Source: Chiua virens
Taxonomy: Eukaryota > Basidiomycota > Agaricomycetes > Boletales > Boletaceae
DNA length: 64,000 nt
Assembly: GCA_019787685.1 (NCBI GenBank)
Contig: JAHNUO010000012.1
Location: 496,001 to 560,000 of the forward strand
Reading direction: 5' to 3'
The notes under the pieces are model-generated. The model made no database searches and was not told the DNA's origin. It saw only the letters and a list, made by a program, of their open reading frames with translations. Of this stretch, positions 21,387 to 32,065 are shown in pieces; the stretch's first letter is position 1, and each line of letters opens with the position of its first letter. The position numbers and the translations under genes are program-made.

Positions 21387-24300
21387 TTAGGCTGGCGAGT
21401 AAAACTCCAAACCAAGCAAGGAGCAAAACTTCTCGAACTTGACATGTCCAAGGTTCTTAGTGAACATATCCGCTGGATTGTCATCTCCAGGGACATAAAG
21501 TAGCTCTACTTGTTTGTAAATCATCACTGCATCTCGTACAAAATGGTAGCGGATGTGGATGTGTTTGGAACGCTTTTCAGTGACTGGGTTCTGAGCTATA
21601 AATAGCGATCCCTGATTGTCACCACAGATCGGGATTGGTTTTAGATGGTATCCGAGTTCTTCCATCATTTGAAAAATCCATACAGCCTGGCGAGAACAAT
21701 CACTCAGAGCCATGTACTCAGCTTCTGTAGAAGAGAGGGCTGTGGTTTTCTGTAGGTGTGAATTCCATAGGAAAACACCATTGGCTAGCTTCATATAAAA
21801 GCCAGTCTGAGAGTGACTGGTAATCTTATCTTGACCCCAGTCAGAATCAGTGAAGGCAATAATCCCTTTGCCAGAAGATCCATCAAACACAAGTGAATAA
21901 TCACGAGTGCCAGCTAAGTAATGGCATATATACAGGGCCTTATCAAGGTGCTCCTGTGAGGGATTTGCGGATTGTCTAGCCAGTTGCGTTACAGCATAGG
22001 CAATATCCGGTCGTGTGCCAATCATAAGATATATTAATGAGCCTATCACTGTCTGGAAGCACGTCCGCAACTCTAAATTGACAGAGGCATCATTCTTCGC
22101 TGGGTAATATCCCTGCGGTAAGGGAGTACGAGCAGGCTTGGCATTTGTCATGCTAAAGTGCTCAAGCACTTTGTCGAGGTATGAGACTTGGTCTATGAGG
22201 ATCCTATGACCTTCTCGACGTATATTCATTCTGAGGAATTCATGTGTTTCACCCAGATCACGGCATTCCCACTTCTTCATGAATGCGGCCTTTAGCTTAT
22301 CTACTAAAGCTTTACTGGGTCCGCAGAAGAGGGCGTTGTAGGGAATAGGTATTCCCTGTGCTCGCATAGCACGTTTCCGCACCCTGTTGTCACCCGATCC
22401 CGATCCTGATCTGTCTGCTTGTGCGAACTCATCCGGATTGCTGTATCCGTGCCCGTTTTGCCTTGGACTCTTTTATTTTATTTTTATGCTCCTTATTCAT
22501 ACTTAGCATTGGCTAGACCATGTCACGCAGCCCTTGCAGGGACGTTCGGGTGCCTCTCAAACTTTATACCGTACGAAAACCTTCTTTTTTTATTATTATC
22601 CTTACTTAGGACGAGTCTGAGGGTATTCCCGAGGACTATAAATTCACTGTATTGACAAAAATACAGTAGCTTTTGCCCGTGTGCATCTGTCTCACATTGT
22701 TTTCGGTCAACGTTCGTTTTCTCCCGCTCTCCTCGTGTTTTATCGATCCGGATTCGGACTGCCGTGTCTGCTTTTCTATCCGTTTTAATCCGGATTCGCC
22801 CCGGATTCATCTCGGACTACTCAAAAACCACTATTTGTCGTTCACCAACTCAGTGTTGTCCTTGGGTCGAACGGAATCGCATTCCTTCACCCTCTTTCTA
22901 TTTCTTTCAATCCCCCTGAGTATTGCACTACAGCCGGGATATATTACCTTCAGCGTCGTCTACGTAGATAATCGCTAGGACGATATCTTTTCCATTGCGA
23001 TAGATAAAGAGGCCAGCGTCTGTTCTAAGTTGCTTGAAGCCTAGTGCCTGCATCGACTGATCTAAAGATCTCCACCAGGCTAAACCTGCCTGTTTTAAGC
23101 CATAGATGGCTCGGAGTAGTCGGAGGACTTTGCCTTTTGAGTTGGGAGGCACAAACCCTTCAGGAAACTCCATGTAGAGTTCCTCTTCCAGTATTCCATA
23201 TAGGAAGGCAGATCGGACATCAAGTCCTGATATGTGCCAATCATTGAGAGCAGATAGAGCAAGCATGCATCGCACTGTCTCAAAGCGTACAACTGGGCTG
23301 AAGATCTCATCAAAGTCAAGCCCTTCCACCTGTGAGAAGCCTTTGGCAACTAGGCGGGCTTTCTTGCGACCATCTGTTTTGACATCAAACACCCATCTAT
23401 TTTTTATAACCTTTCGGTTGGGTGGACGGTCTGTGACTTCAAAGACTTTGCGATCTTTCATAATTTGTAGCTCTTCCTCACAAGCTTTATGCCAGAGCTT
23501 TTGCTCTTGGTGAGGGAGCTTAAGTATGTCACGGTATGACCAGTCTCTATAGTTGACTTTGGTCATTCCAGAGTTTCTGAGCGGAACTGCATGAGCACAT
23601 AGATAATGCAATAAAGCATCTCCCCCTTCCCTGGTCAGGCGTTCTACATCATCTTCTGACAGAGTTGGTGAGGGTGGGAGGCCACCAGGGATGTCTGGTG
23701 TTGCAGGTTCATGTGGAGTGCTCGATGATTCACCAATCATCTCTTTCCAGCGTGATTCCCTCTCAATTTCTTTGAGTTGTTTCAAAGGGTGTCTCTGTTC
23801 TCCATAGACATTCCCAGGTCGTCTAGGAGGGTTTTTAATCCTTTCACTGCGACGTGGTAAAGCTGGAGGGGCTGCTGGAGGTAGTCTAGGAGCACGAGGA
23901 GGGGTCACTGGAGGTGGTGGTGTTTCTTGCAAGTGTTCCGGTGCTTCCGGTGCTTCCGGTGTTTCCGGGCATTCCAGTTGCATTGGTGTTTCTGGTCGTA
24001 TGACAGGATGATGAGGAGCACGTTGAGGTGCATCAGACTCATCAGAGGAGAAATCCTCTGGTTCAGAGTGATGGTCATGATGAGGAGGTGGGTTGTGTGG
24101 TACACTGCTTACCGGCCTGTGAGGCCGAGCCCCTGGACAATGAGGAAACAGGTTCTCATCAAAGATGGCATGAGCAGAAGTGAATATTGCATTGTTAGGA
24201 TGCATGAAAATCCAATTGGATTCACTTCCTGCTGATACACCAAGGTAGATCATCAACTGTGATTTGGGCTGTAATTTGCCCGTTCGAATCTCATTGGGAA

Positions 24301-27184
24301 GATGCACATAGGCACCACATCCAAAAACACGTAAGTGTGAGATTGAAGGTTTCTGTCCAGTGAGCAATTCATAAGGAGTTTTCCAATTCAATCGGGCCAA
24401 TGGAGTGCGGTTGTACACATGGGAAGCATGTAAATATGCAAATTCCCAGTAGGAATTAGGGAGACAAGCGTGAAGTCGCATTGCCTGTGCCTTATCCATG
24501 AGAGTACAGATTAACCGTTCTGCACGTCCATTTTGCTGATGAGCATATGGGGCTGATTGGAGTATGTGTATACCTTGGTCTCGCATATACTCGGTAAAGG
24601 CTTTAGAAGTGAATTCACCTCCAGCATCAGAACGCCAACCTTTAATTTGAGCATTATATTGGTTGCGGACATAGGTAAAGAATTGCTTTGTAGCCTTTAA
24701 GGCTTGATCCTTGGATTTGAGACATACAACCCATGACATAGATGTATAGTCATCATAAAACACGATCACATATTTATGCTTATGATATGATTCAACCTCA
24801 AAATACTTGAGATCTGAGTGTATTAACTCAAAGGGAGCAGAGGCTCTCTTCTCAGTATGAGGGAATGATCGGTTTGGTTGTTTTCCAAGTTCACATCCAG
24901 GACAGATGGGTGCTTTCAACGGAATGTCTACTTCCGGAAAGTCTTTGGTGTGTTTGCGTGCAGCTTTAAGCACATCACGCGAAGGATGGCCAAGACAACG
25001 ATGTATCAACTCAAAATCAATAGTATTGAGTGACATTGAATGAGTTTTAACACTTTTTAGTGTTTCTGGGCGTGTTTCACTTCTTCTAAGTCGTTCCGAG
25101 TGTTCCGGGTGTCGTTCCGGACTGGAACTGGTCTTCCGAGTTGATTTTAAGTGTGTATAAGTGGTTCCGAGTGGTTCCGAATGTTCCGAACCGGAATGAA
25201 GTTTCCTACAATGACTTTGATCGAGAAAAGTGGTTCCGAGCGCTTCCGGGTTGGAAGTGTCAGTAGTGATCAAGGTAGGTGTAAAACTGCTCGGAACTGC
25301 TTCGGAACAGTCTCGGAAGCAATCGGAAGTGTTTGGGAGCAACTTGGAAGTGTTTTGGAAGTGATCTGAGGTGATTGGAGCAGGTTTGATGCTCTTAGCA
25401 CGCAGCCAGTACATTGTGTCTGTACCATGTGAATGAAATGACAACACAGTACGCTTCTGCTGTGAATGGTGAAAGTCTATGTGTCCAGGACGTGTGCGCA
25501 CAGATAGTGTACGGTCTTTGAGGAGAGTGCCCATTGAAATTAGCTTGATTTTACAAGCAGGCATATAAATGACCAGCGATAGATGCACAGGTCTGCTCTC
25601 ATACTCAATGATGACAGTTCCTGAACCTAATACAGGAGCTTTTCCATTTGCAGTTTGTGTATAGTGTGGTGTGGTGTATGGCTTATACTCTACGAAGTCA
25701 TCAATATTTGAAGTAAAATGTGATGATGCTCCGGAGTCAAGTAACCACATGTCAGGAATATCTTCTTCATGAGTGATCTCTCTTTGCTTTCCTTTGCCTG
25801 TGTACTTGTTACAGTTGTCACACATTGTGAGAGGCTGGGTAGCAGATGATATTCTCAGACTATCTACTACATTAGACACTAGTAAATGACTTCGCTGCAA
25901 CACAAGGTGCACGTTAGTGTCAGAGTAGGATTGTCTGGAATGAGAGACGTACTCGGGAGTGGATCCACAATCATAGTAGTGTCCAAGCCAGTCGTCTTCA
26001 TCATCACCAAGGGAGACAGCATCTTCATCCTCAATGACAGCCATGGAAGTGTCTTGTTCAACACGTTCCAAGAGACGCTTGGATGAAGTGGGAATTTCTT
26101 CCGACCAATCCGAGTGCTTGTTGGCTATCATGTCCACATTGTGAACAGATTGAATTGAAGGTGTTTCCCCAATGCGGTGGAGAAGGGATATTGCATTCTG
26201 AACATGAGGGAATGCAGGAGGACCATAGTGAGTCGAAGCTGGTTTATGGGAGAGCAGACGTGGGTCAATGGTCAGAGAGGTGAAAGTGGATGAGGCAGGA
26301 TCAATGATGACAGGTTCTTGATCAAAATTGACGAAAGCAAATGAGGGGACCTCCTCAGCTACAATGTTGGCTTTGTGGCGATGTTGCTGGGGGTTCTTGC
26401 TATAGTCAGAGCGTTTGCCACGTCTCTTTTTCCTTCCGAAGCCTTCTGGACCGGAACCACCGGAACCAGAATTTCCCTGTTGTTTCTGCTGGGCACCAAA
26501 CTTCAGTTCCTCCCCTTTCCGCTTAACAGCGGAAACCTTGTTCACTTGCTGTTCAGGCTTAGCCTGAGATCTGGTCTGAGTTGGACGGCGAGCAACATGT
26601 TGTTGCCAAGCAGCTGTGATGGCCTGTTCTACATCTGCCATAGTAGGGGTTTTGGTATCGGCAGAGGATTTCTCATTTGCAGCGGTATTGAGTAAATTGG
26701 TGTAGAAGTCGGCATATTTGGGTAGCCGGGACAGGACGATCATCAGCTTGATCTTGTCATCAACCTTGTATTCAAAAGACTCGAGCTGGGCAAAATGGGT
26801 ATTGAATTTGGCAAAAGTCTGGGCAGGATGTTGATTTTCTGAGAAGAAAAGGGACATCATGGACTTGAATTTGGAATAGGCAGAAGAGATGGTATGGCCA
26901 TCATACTGTTGCTTCAGTGAATTCCAGAGGGAAAGAGCTGTACCACAGTCAGCATGACGACTGAGCAAGTGATGCTCAATCCGAAGCTTCATGGAACCCA
27001 TGGCTTTGTCGTCATTGTCATCCCAATTATTCTGCTTTTCCAAATCATCATCGGTGGGGCGTGTCCGTTTCATACAAGCATTCCAGACACTGACTGACTG
27101 AAGATAATTCTTCATGTCATCAGCCCAGCGTCGATAGTTTGATCCATTGAGCTTAGAAATGTTGTTGAGCGTGTTAGACGACAT
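21387..27184 (-). pseudogene. copia gag-pol, interrupted at the RT catalytic motif
   Basis: One reading frame from ATG 27184, split into 27184-22953 and 22336-21387 by a solo LTR. Domains in order: a Gag region (LNGSNYRRWADDMKNYLQ, FKSMMSLFFSENQ); protease (DMWLLDSGASSHFTSN, about residue 480); GAG-pre-integrase zinc motif (LIHRCLGHPSR, CPGCELGKQ); integrase core (HSDLKYF, WRSDAGGEFTSKAF, HQQNGRAERL); and RT (NRWVFDVKTDGRKKARLVAKG, DVRSAFLYGILEEELYM, YVDD). The solo LTR enters right after YVDD. Beyond it are LFCGPSKALVDKL, the rest of RT, and RNase H (SSTEAEYMALSDC, ADMFTKNL). I see no CCHC knuckle in Gag, only a basic stretch (GRKKRRGKRSDY). The frame on both sides is otherwise open, so inactivation is due to the LTR. 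Confidence 0.9.
22337..22952 (+). repeat. Solo LTR of the gag-only family inside copia pol
   Basis: 616 bp. It is a plus-orientation copy of the LTR found in minus orientation at 13420 and 17307, from TGTAGGGAATAG to CCTTCA, with 4-bp duplications GCGT at 22333-22336 and 22953-22956. It has several differences from the LTR pair in family 1, so it is from another or older copy. Confidence 0.9.
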
Positions 27185-27526
27185 AACAGGTAGATAATCT
27201 GATGGTATGAATGTCAGTAAACCTTATTCACAGAGAAGAAGGGAGCGAGGAGAAATCAATCGCATCTGCTGAACATTCAGTGACCCTCAGATTGGGGTGA
27301 CATAGTCTCCCCCTACACTGTAGGTCTAAAAGCCTATTTCCCTGAGCGTATTCGCATCAAAAGGGAGTGTCCGGCGAGAATTCTCAATTGCACAGGACTG
27401 GCTTTATTCAGCACATCCAGCAAGAATATTAATATTCAATTGCATTGGATGGTGAATTATCAGGTGTCCACCAAGAGCAGTCAGTGGCGGGTATATCGCA
27501 CAGCTGGCCACTCGGGGCTCATAACC
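27185..27526 (-). other. copia 5' leader with half-tRNA primer site
   Basis: Untranslated leader between the 5' LTR and the gag ATG. On the minus strand, GGTTATGAGCCCCG at 27526-27513 directly follows the LTR. Its complement GGGCTCATAACC is the anticodon-loop sequence of fungal initiator tRNA-Met, as used for half-tRNA priming by Drosophila copia. No other feature is visible. Confidence 0.65.
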
Positions 27527-27894
27527 TGTTAGAACAGACCGGTTCCAAAGGGCCCGGTTGTCCCGAGGGCAGAGTCACTGCTCTGGTGACTTACCTGATG
27601 GTGAAGCTCAAGACGATATTGTGGAGGATGGAGAGAGAGAAGATTGTTATTCTGTATATACAGTAGAACATGTTTATATATCTACTGTAATGCTATGCTG
27701 TACCTGTAGTGAGGAGTAATGGTACTGCATTGATGATTGTAACTAATTGTATTGTAGTGCCTAAGGTACTACAATAAGTCTATAGTCGTTCCGGTACTTC
27801 CAGAGTGCGGGAACCTCGGAACTTCTGGAAGCGGAAGCCTCGGAAGCGCGGGAACTACCTGGAACGGTCGGAACAGTTTATACATATTCCAACA
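27527..27894 (-). repeat. 5' LTR of the copia element
   Basis: 368 bp; the right edge TTCCAACA abuts the CCCTC duplication. Confidence 0.9.
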
Positions 27895-28314
27895 CCCTCG
27901 ACCCTCGACCGTCCCAAGGGTATAGATTCCCAAATGGACAATTCTCAGCAACGCCTGAGTTTTCACTTGTCTCTCTGGTAGCAACTTGCTGACCAGAAAC
28001 CCTCGTTCGACTCTTCAGCGCACCATGTATCAAGTGGTGGTTGTTTGAGTTATCACAGCCACTTGGTACTTGGCGCTTTTGCGGCTACGTTAGGTCCTAC
28101 CCGGAACTATCGTAACAGATGGATTGCCCCATTCTGCAAAGCATATCATATCAAAGAGTACTGGAGGCACGGTGAGGCTGGATCAGTGGACATTGAAGCT
28201 GTTGCAGCAGAGCGCATGCAACTACAGAAGCTTCTATCAACATTTCCAGCCAAGGATTGCTTCAACTTTGACGAAACAAGTCTTTTTGCATTGTGCATAA
28301 CTTTGTTTGGGTTT

Positions 28315-28746
28315 TGTTACGATATCAACTTTTCCTCACTTCACAATTCCAACCTTCAACTTATTCTAAAGATATACACCTCATGTCAAGGCTGTCCTAA
28401 AGATCATATCCGATTGGCTGCCACAATAACACAACATCCATCACCTCATGCCCTTATCTATTTCATTTCCCTTATCACTGACTCATCACCGGCAGTGCAA
28501 GGCTATGCTCTTATCTATGACTCATATCTATTCACACCTTATCATCCAATAGGATACATTATGCTTATCTACGTAGTTCATACTCAGTTTAGAACTCCGA
28601 AATCCATGTAGTATATAAACCCCATGAATTGAGACCAGAGAGCTCTAACAAAGTTCTCTTGGAGTTTTTGCCTCTTCACTGGACTGAACCCCCTCTTCAC
28701 TCAACCACTACACTTTAACAGTCTAGTTTTGTTCTAGGTTGTTTCA
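28315..28746 (+). repeat. 5' LTR of copy 2a
   Basis: TGTTACGATATC... to ...GTTGTTTCA. TATATAAA is at 28612-28619 and the predicted RNA start AACAAAGTTCT at 28647-28657. Confidence 0.92.
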
Positions 28747-28759
28747 TTAGAACTTTGTT
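28647..28759 (+). promoter_or_regulatory. Family 2 RNA start and self-priming site (copy 2a)
   Basis: AACAAAGTTCT (28647-28657), 35 nt after the TATA box start, is complementary over 11 nt to AGAACTTTGTT at 28749-28759, which lies 2 nt inside the LTR. The same pair is in copy 2b (34233-34243 and 34335-34345). Confidence 0.65.
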
Positions 28760-28841
28760 GTTTATCTTTGCCATTGATCGACTACTGTCAAGTCACAACC
28801 TCGTCATAGCCCCTACTACAAAATAACACAACCGGGCCCAA

Positions 28842-28980
28842 GTAAGTCCCAAGTTTGAAAAGTAGTTGGAACATCTGCTCCCAATAAGTCGATTTGCAAA
28901 AGACTCAAGGTCTAGCATACACAGAAGCAGATAGCGCACCCTTGACCAGAAAGGAGGCCTTAACTGACCTGCCCAATCAG
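28842..28980 (+). other. Predicted leader intron whose removal creates the ORF1 start codon (copy 2a)
   Basis: Donor AA|GTAAGT and acceptor CAATCAG|TG, with a branch-like TAACTGAC just upstream of the acceptor. Joining ...CCCAA to TGTCT... builds ATG across the junction, in frame with ORF1. The same sites occur in all four family 2 copies. Confidence 0.65.
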
Positions 28981-29543
28981 TGTCTCTCCCACTCTCTATC
29001 GTTGCGGCAGCTCAGGAAGCTTTCCCCGGCCTCAAAGAAGAACCATACATCCTTGACGCAGCATACCTTGCTGAAGTTGTCGCCCTTCAGGACCTTGATC
29101 CCAAGGACCACACCGACACCGAAATCTTCCATGCCTTATTAGGCCACTTCATAGGTGACACTAGCGCCCTATCCGACTACTCCAGTCAGAGAGAGTCAAC
29201 CTGGTCTGACAGCCCGGAATTACGGTATCCAACTGAGGAACCAGAGGTCAAGCACGAATACTTTCCCGCTCCCATTCCCAAACGAGAACCATCACCTTTC
29301 CCACCAGCTCCTTTGAGAGAACCATTGGAGGAAAGTTTAGGAGACCCAAACGATTGGCTCCCACCCAGAGAGATTGAAAGAAGAGCCAATAGAACGGCCA
29401 TTGAACAGAGAAGGATCCTGAGATGCTACAAGGCTAACTTAGTACCCACTCGCATCCAACCTTACTCACAATACGATAATTTCAAGTACCCTTACTTTAG
29501 GCCTTGAAACACCCTTAGAACCCCAAAAAGATACCTACAGTAG
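28981..29543 (+). pseudogene. Family 2 ORF1, copy 2a (nonsense codon near the end)
   Basis: Matches the 188-codon ORF1 of the other copies but ends early at TGA 29505-29507, where the others have CGA. The protein is acidic at first (LAEVVALQDLDPKDHTDTEI), then Pro-rich (FPAPIPKREPSPFPPAP), then basic. No known domain. There is no ATG in the frame; the start depends on splicing at 28980. Confidence 0.6.
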
Positions 29544-29810
29544 ATGTTCCTTTACTTCGCTGTAGCAACAATCACTGTAGTATTCCTCGTGGTCCTTTAC
29601 ACATTCTACCAACTCTCTCGATTCCTCATCGACTACCAACGAGCAATCTCATTTAAAATCCAGATTAATCAATTCTACTTCTCGATTTCCCTTTACGCTC
29701 CCTACGAGCAACAAGAAATCAGCTACCACCCAGCACCAGAACCAGTTCTTGACAACACTTGGAATGCCCCAGTGAACGCAGCAGACTGGGATAACGAATC
29801 CAACAATTAA
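29544..29810 (+). CDS. Family 2 ORF2, small single-pass membrane protein (copy 2a)
   Basis: 88 codons, starting directly after the ORF1 TAG. The N-terminal hydrophobic segment (FAVATITVVFLVVLYTFY) would span a membrane once. The rest is polar, with the conserved YAPYEQQE and WNAPVNAADWDNESNN. Function unknown. See the copy 2b entry for the arrangement. Confidence 0.6.
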   Translation: MFLYFAVATITVVFLVVLYTFYQLSRFLIDYQRAISFKIQINQFYFSISLYAPYEQQEISYHPAPEPVLDNTWNAPVNAADWDNESNN

Positions 29811-29816
29811 ACAAGT

Positions 29817-30997
29817 ATGGATTACCACACCACGTTGGGTGTTCTCAATAACACTTTCCTGACGAACGGAGATCGGCTACAAGCCGCATTCATCCTCGTT
29901 GCGGAACAAGCAAACCTTATCACAGCCCTAGAGGGGCAACTCAATGCCTTACCCATGATACCCCAGTAACAGCATCTTCCTCAAAAGTCGAAATATTCGC
30001 AGACCCAGGGTCATATGATGGAGAGATGGCCAAATTCGAAGAATGGTGGGCCAAGATGAAAGGATGGCTGAAAGTAAACAACCTCGCCATTCCCAAAGGC
30101 TCATACAGGGCCGTACAAGCTGTACTCTCACGGTTAAAAGGAAAGAAAGCGGCACAATTCACAGAAACGCGCTTAGCTAAAGGCTCCGCTCTCACATGGG
30201 CAACACTAGTGCAGGACATCGAAGGGATGTTCTGACAAAACAACAAGGTCGATTGGGCTAGATCCCAATTAGAAAATCTAAGACAAGGAATGATGAGAGT
30301 AGAGGACTATATCGTCCAATGGGAGGCTCTGTGGCTACAAGCACACATCAACCCTACCTATGCGATAAGACTCCTTGAGGCAAACACTGCCCACTCCATC
30401 ATTTACCAAATCTTCCGTGATGGACACAGAGTGGACCCCTTCCACGCCATGTACACAGATCCCAAACACGCAGAATATGAACCTGACTGAGATTACGCGG
30501 TCATTACATACCTCTCATGGATCCAAACCATGGGAAATGTCATGGAAGCACTCAATTACGTGCGACCAGACCACTACAAAAAGTATAAGGATCCCAATGC
30601 TATGGATATTGGCCAAGCCACTTACGCCGAAAGAGACGAAGATGGCTGGTTCACAGGAAAAGAAGTTAGGGCATTAGGTCAAAAGAAGACCAATCCCAAC
30701 AAATGCTACAACTGCGGCAGTGCAGGTCACAGAACCAATGAATGCACCAAACCTAAAAACCAGTGCAGTGAATGCAAGTGGTACAGCGGATCTCATAAGA
30801 TACAATGCTCACGCAAAATCCGCATGACAAACAAGGAAGAGAAGAAGACCATATCTTCTACTTCCACCACTTCCCCATCTGTACCGGCTAAAGACCCCTT
30901 TGCCGCCATCCGAGGGATGTCCCCTGAAGAAGTCCAAGCATATTACTTCGACATGTATGAAAACAAGAACGGGAAGGGAAAAGGCAAGGTGAACTGA
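29817..30997 (+). pseudogene. gag: Family 2 gag, copy 2a
   Basis: Aligns with the 394-codon gag of copy 2c. It is broken by a frameshift near 29960 (the PPQAVAS part is lost), TGA at about 30232 and TGA at about 30487. The distal part from about 30530 is open, with the CCHC knuckle CYNCGSAGHRTNEC and a second motif CSECKWYSGSHKIQC. The slippery GGGAAAA lies at 30976-30982, just before the stop. Confidence 0.85.
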
Positions 30998-31631
30998 GTA
31001 AACTGGGATCTCACGTTCACACCCTTCCTAAAGAATATGAAAAAACTATTTCTTTAAAGTTTGATTTCAAATACTCCGAAATACCTCCCCAGCAAGAGGA
31101 TAAACTGCCTAAATCACCAAAAACAACAGAAAACAAGAGTGTTGACAGCGTCTCTGTGGAGCACGGCAGACACAATAGTTCCGTGCTTAATTCTGTCCCA
31201 AAACAAATACCCAATGGGTCTTTCATTAGATCTACATCGGTAGAAAAAGAAATTATCTTACCAATTTTGGTATCCCCAGTAAACCAAATTGGCTATGTTG
31301 GAGCAAAAGCACTTTTAGACAGTGGAGCTAACACGATCTTCATACACGAGGATTACGTCGCAAAACATAAACTTCCCACACATGCGCTTCCTCACCCAAT
31401 CCAAGTTTTCAACATGGATGGCACTAAGAACCAAGCAGGCTCAATAACTCATGCCACACAAATCCTGATCGATTTCAAGGTCACAGGGAAATAGTGGATG
31501 CTGAAATTACCAACCTTGGAAAGAATGATCTTATCCTCAGATTCACATGGTTAAAGCACCACAATCCCCATATAGACTGGACAACTGGAAACGTAACAAT
31601 GAGAAGATGCCAAGAGTCATGTCATTCACAG

Positions 31632-32065
31632 TGTTACAATACCAACTTTTCCTCACTTCTTAACTCCAACGTTCAATCTATTCTAAGAATACTCGCCTCA
31701 TGTCAAGGCTGTCCAAAGGATCATATACGATTGGCTGCCACAATAACACAGCATCCATCACTTCATGACCTTATCTTTTCATTTCCCTTATCACTGACTC
31801 ATCACCGGCAGTGCAAGGCTATGCTCTTATCTATAACTCATTATGATTCACACCTTATCATCCAATAAGATACATTATGCTTATCTACGTAGTTCATACT
31901 CAGATTAGAACTCCGACATCCATGTAGTACATATATAAACCCCATGAATTTCAGCCAGAGAGCTCTAACAAAGTTCTCTTGGAGTTTTCGCCTCTTTGCT
32001 GGACTGAACCCCCTCTCATCTCAATCACTACACTTTACAGTCTAGTATTGTTCTAGGTTGTTTCA
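31632..32065 (+). repeat. Solo LTR of a family 2 variant in copy 2a pol
   Basis: 434 bp from TGTTACAATACC to GTTGTTTCA, flanked by CACAG at 31627-31631 and 32066-32070. It is clearly related to but diverged from the family 2 LTRs around it. Confidence 0.9.

Larger units (their letters stand above)
20958..27894 (-). mobile_element. Ty1/copia retrotransposon (minus strand) carrying a solo LTR
   Basis: 368-bp LTRs at 20958-21325 and 27527-27894 (TGTTAGAACAG... / ...TTCCAACA on the plus strand), with TSD CCCTC. The minus-strand gene order is gag, protease, integrase, RT, RNase H, diagnostic of copia. A polypurine tract (GGCAAGGGGGAG on the minus strand) abuts the 3' LTR near 21326-21337. Without the solo LTR the length is about 6.3 kb. 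It inserted in the 3' LTR of family 1. Confidence 0.93.
8322..28117 (+). mobile_element. Ty3/gypsy chromovirus, family 1 (with three nested insertions)
   Basis: Bounded by 5-bp duplications GATGG at 8317-8321 and 28118-28122, inside an exon of the pogo transposase. LTRs begin TGTTACAAT and end CGTAACA. Gene order is gag, protease, reverse transcriptase, RNase H, integrase, chromodomain. After removing the solo LTR, the gag-only element and the copia element, the length is about 7.7 kb. Its pol frame runs across all three scars, so each insertion came after this copy landed. Confidence 0.93.
20484..28117 (+). repeat. 3' LTR of family 1, split by the copia element
   Basis: The parts are 20484-20957 and 27900-28117, 692 bp when joined. 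A purine-rich tract (CCGGGGGTAA) sits directly upstream at about 20474-20483. CCCTC at 20953-20957 is repeated at 27895-27899 around the copia insertion. Confidence 0.9.

Noticed and set aside
29544..29810. ORF2 as an envelope gene
   Set aside because: It is far too short, precedes gag, and shows no signal peptide cleavage, fusion peptide or second membrane anchor.
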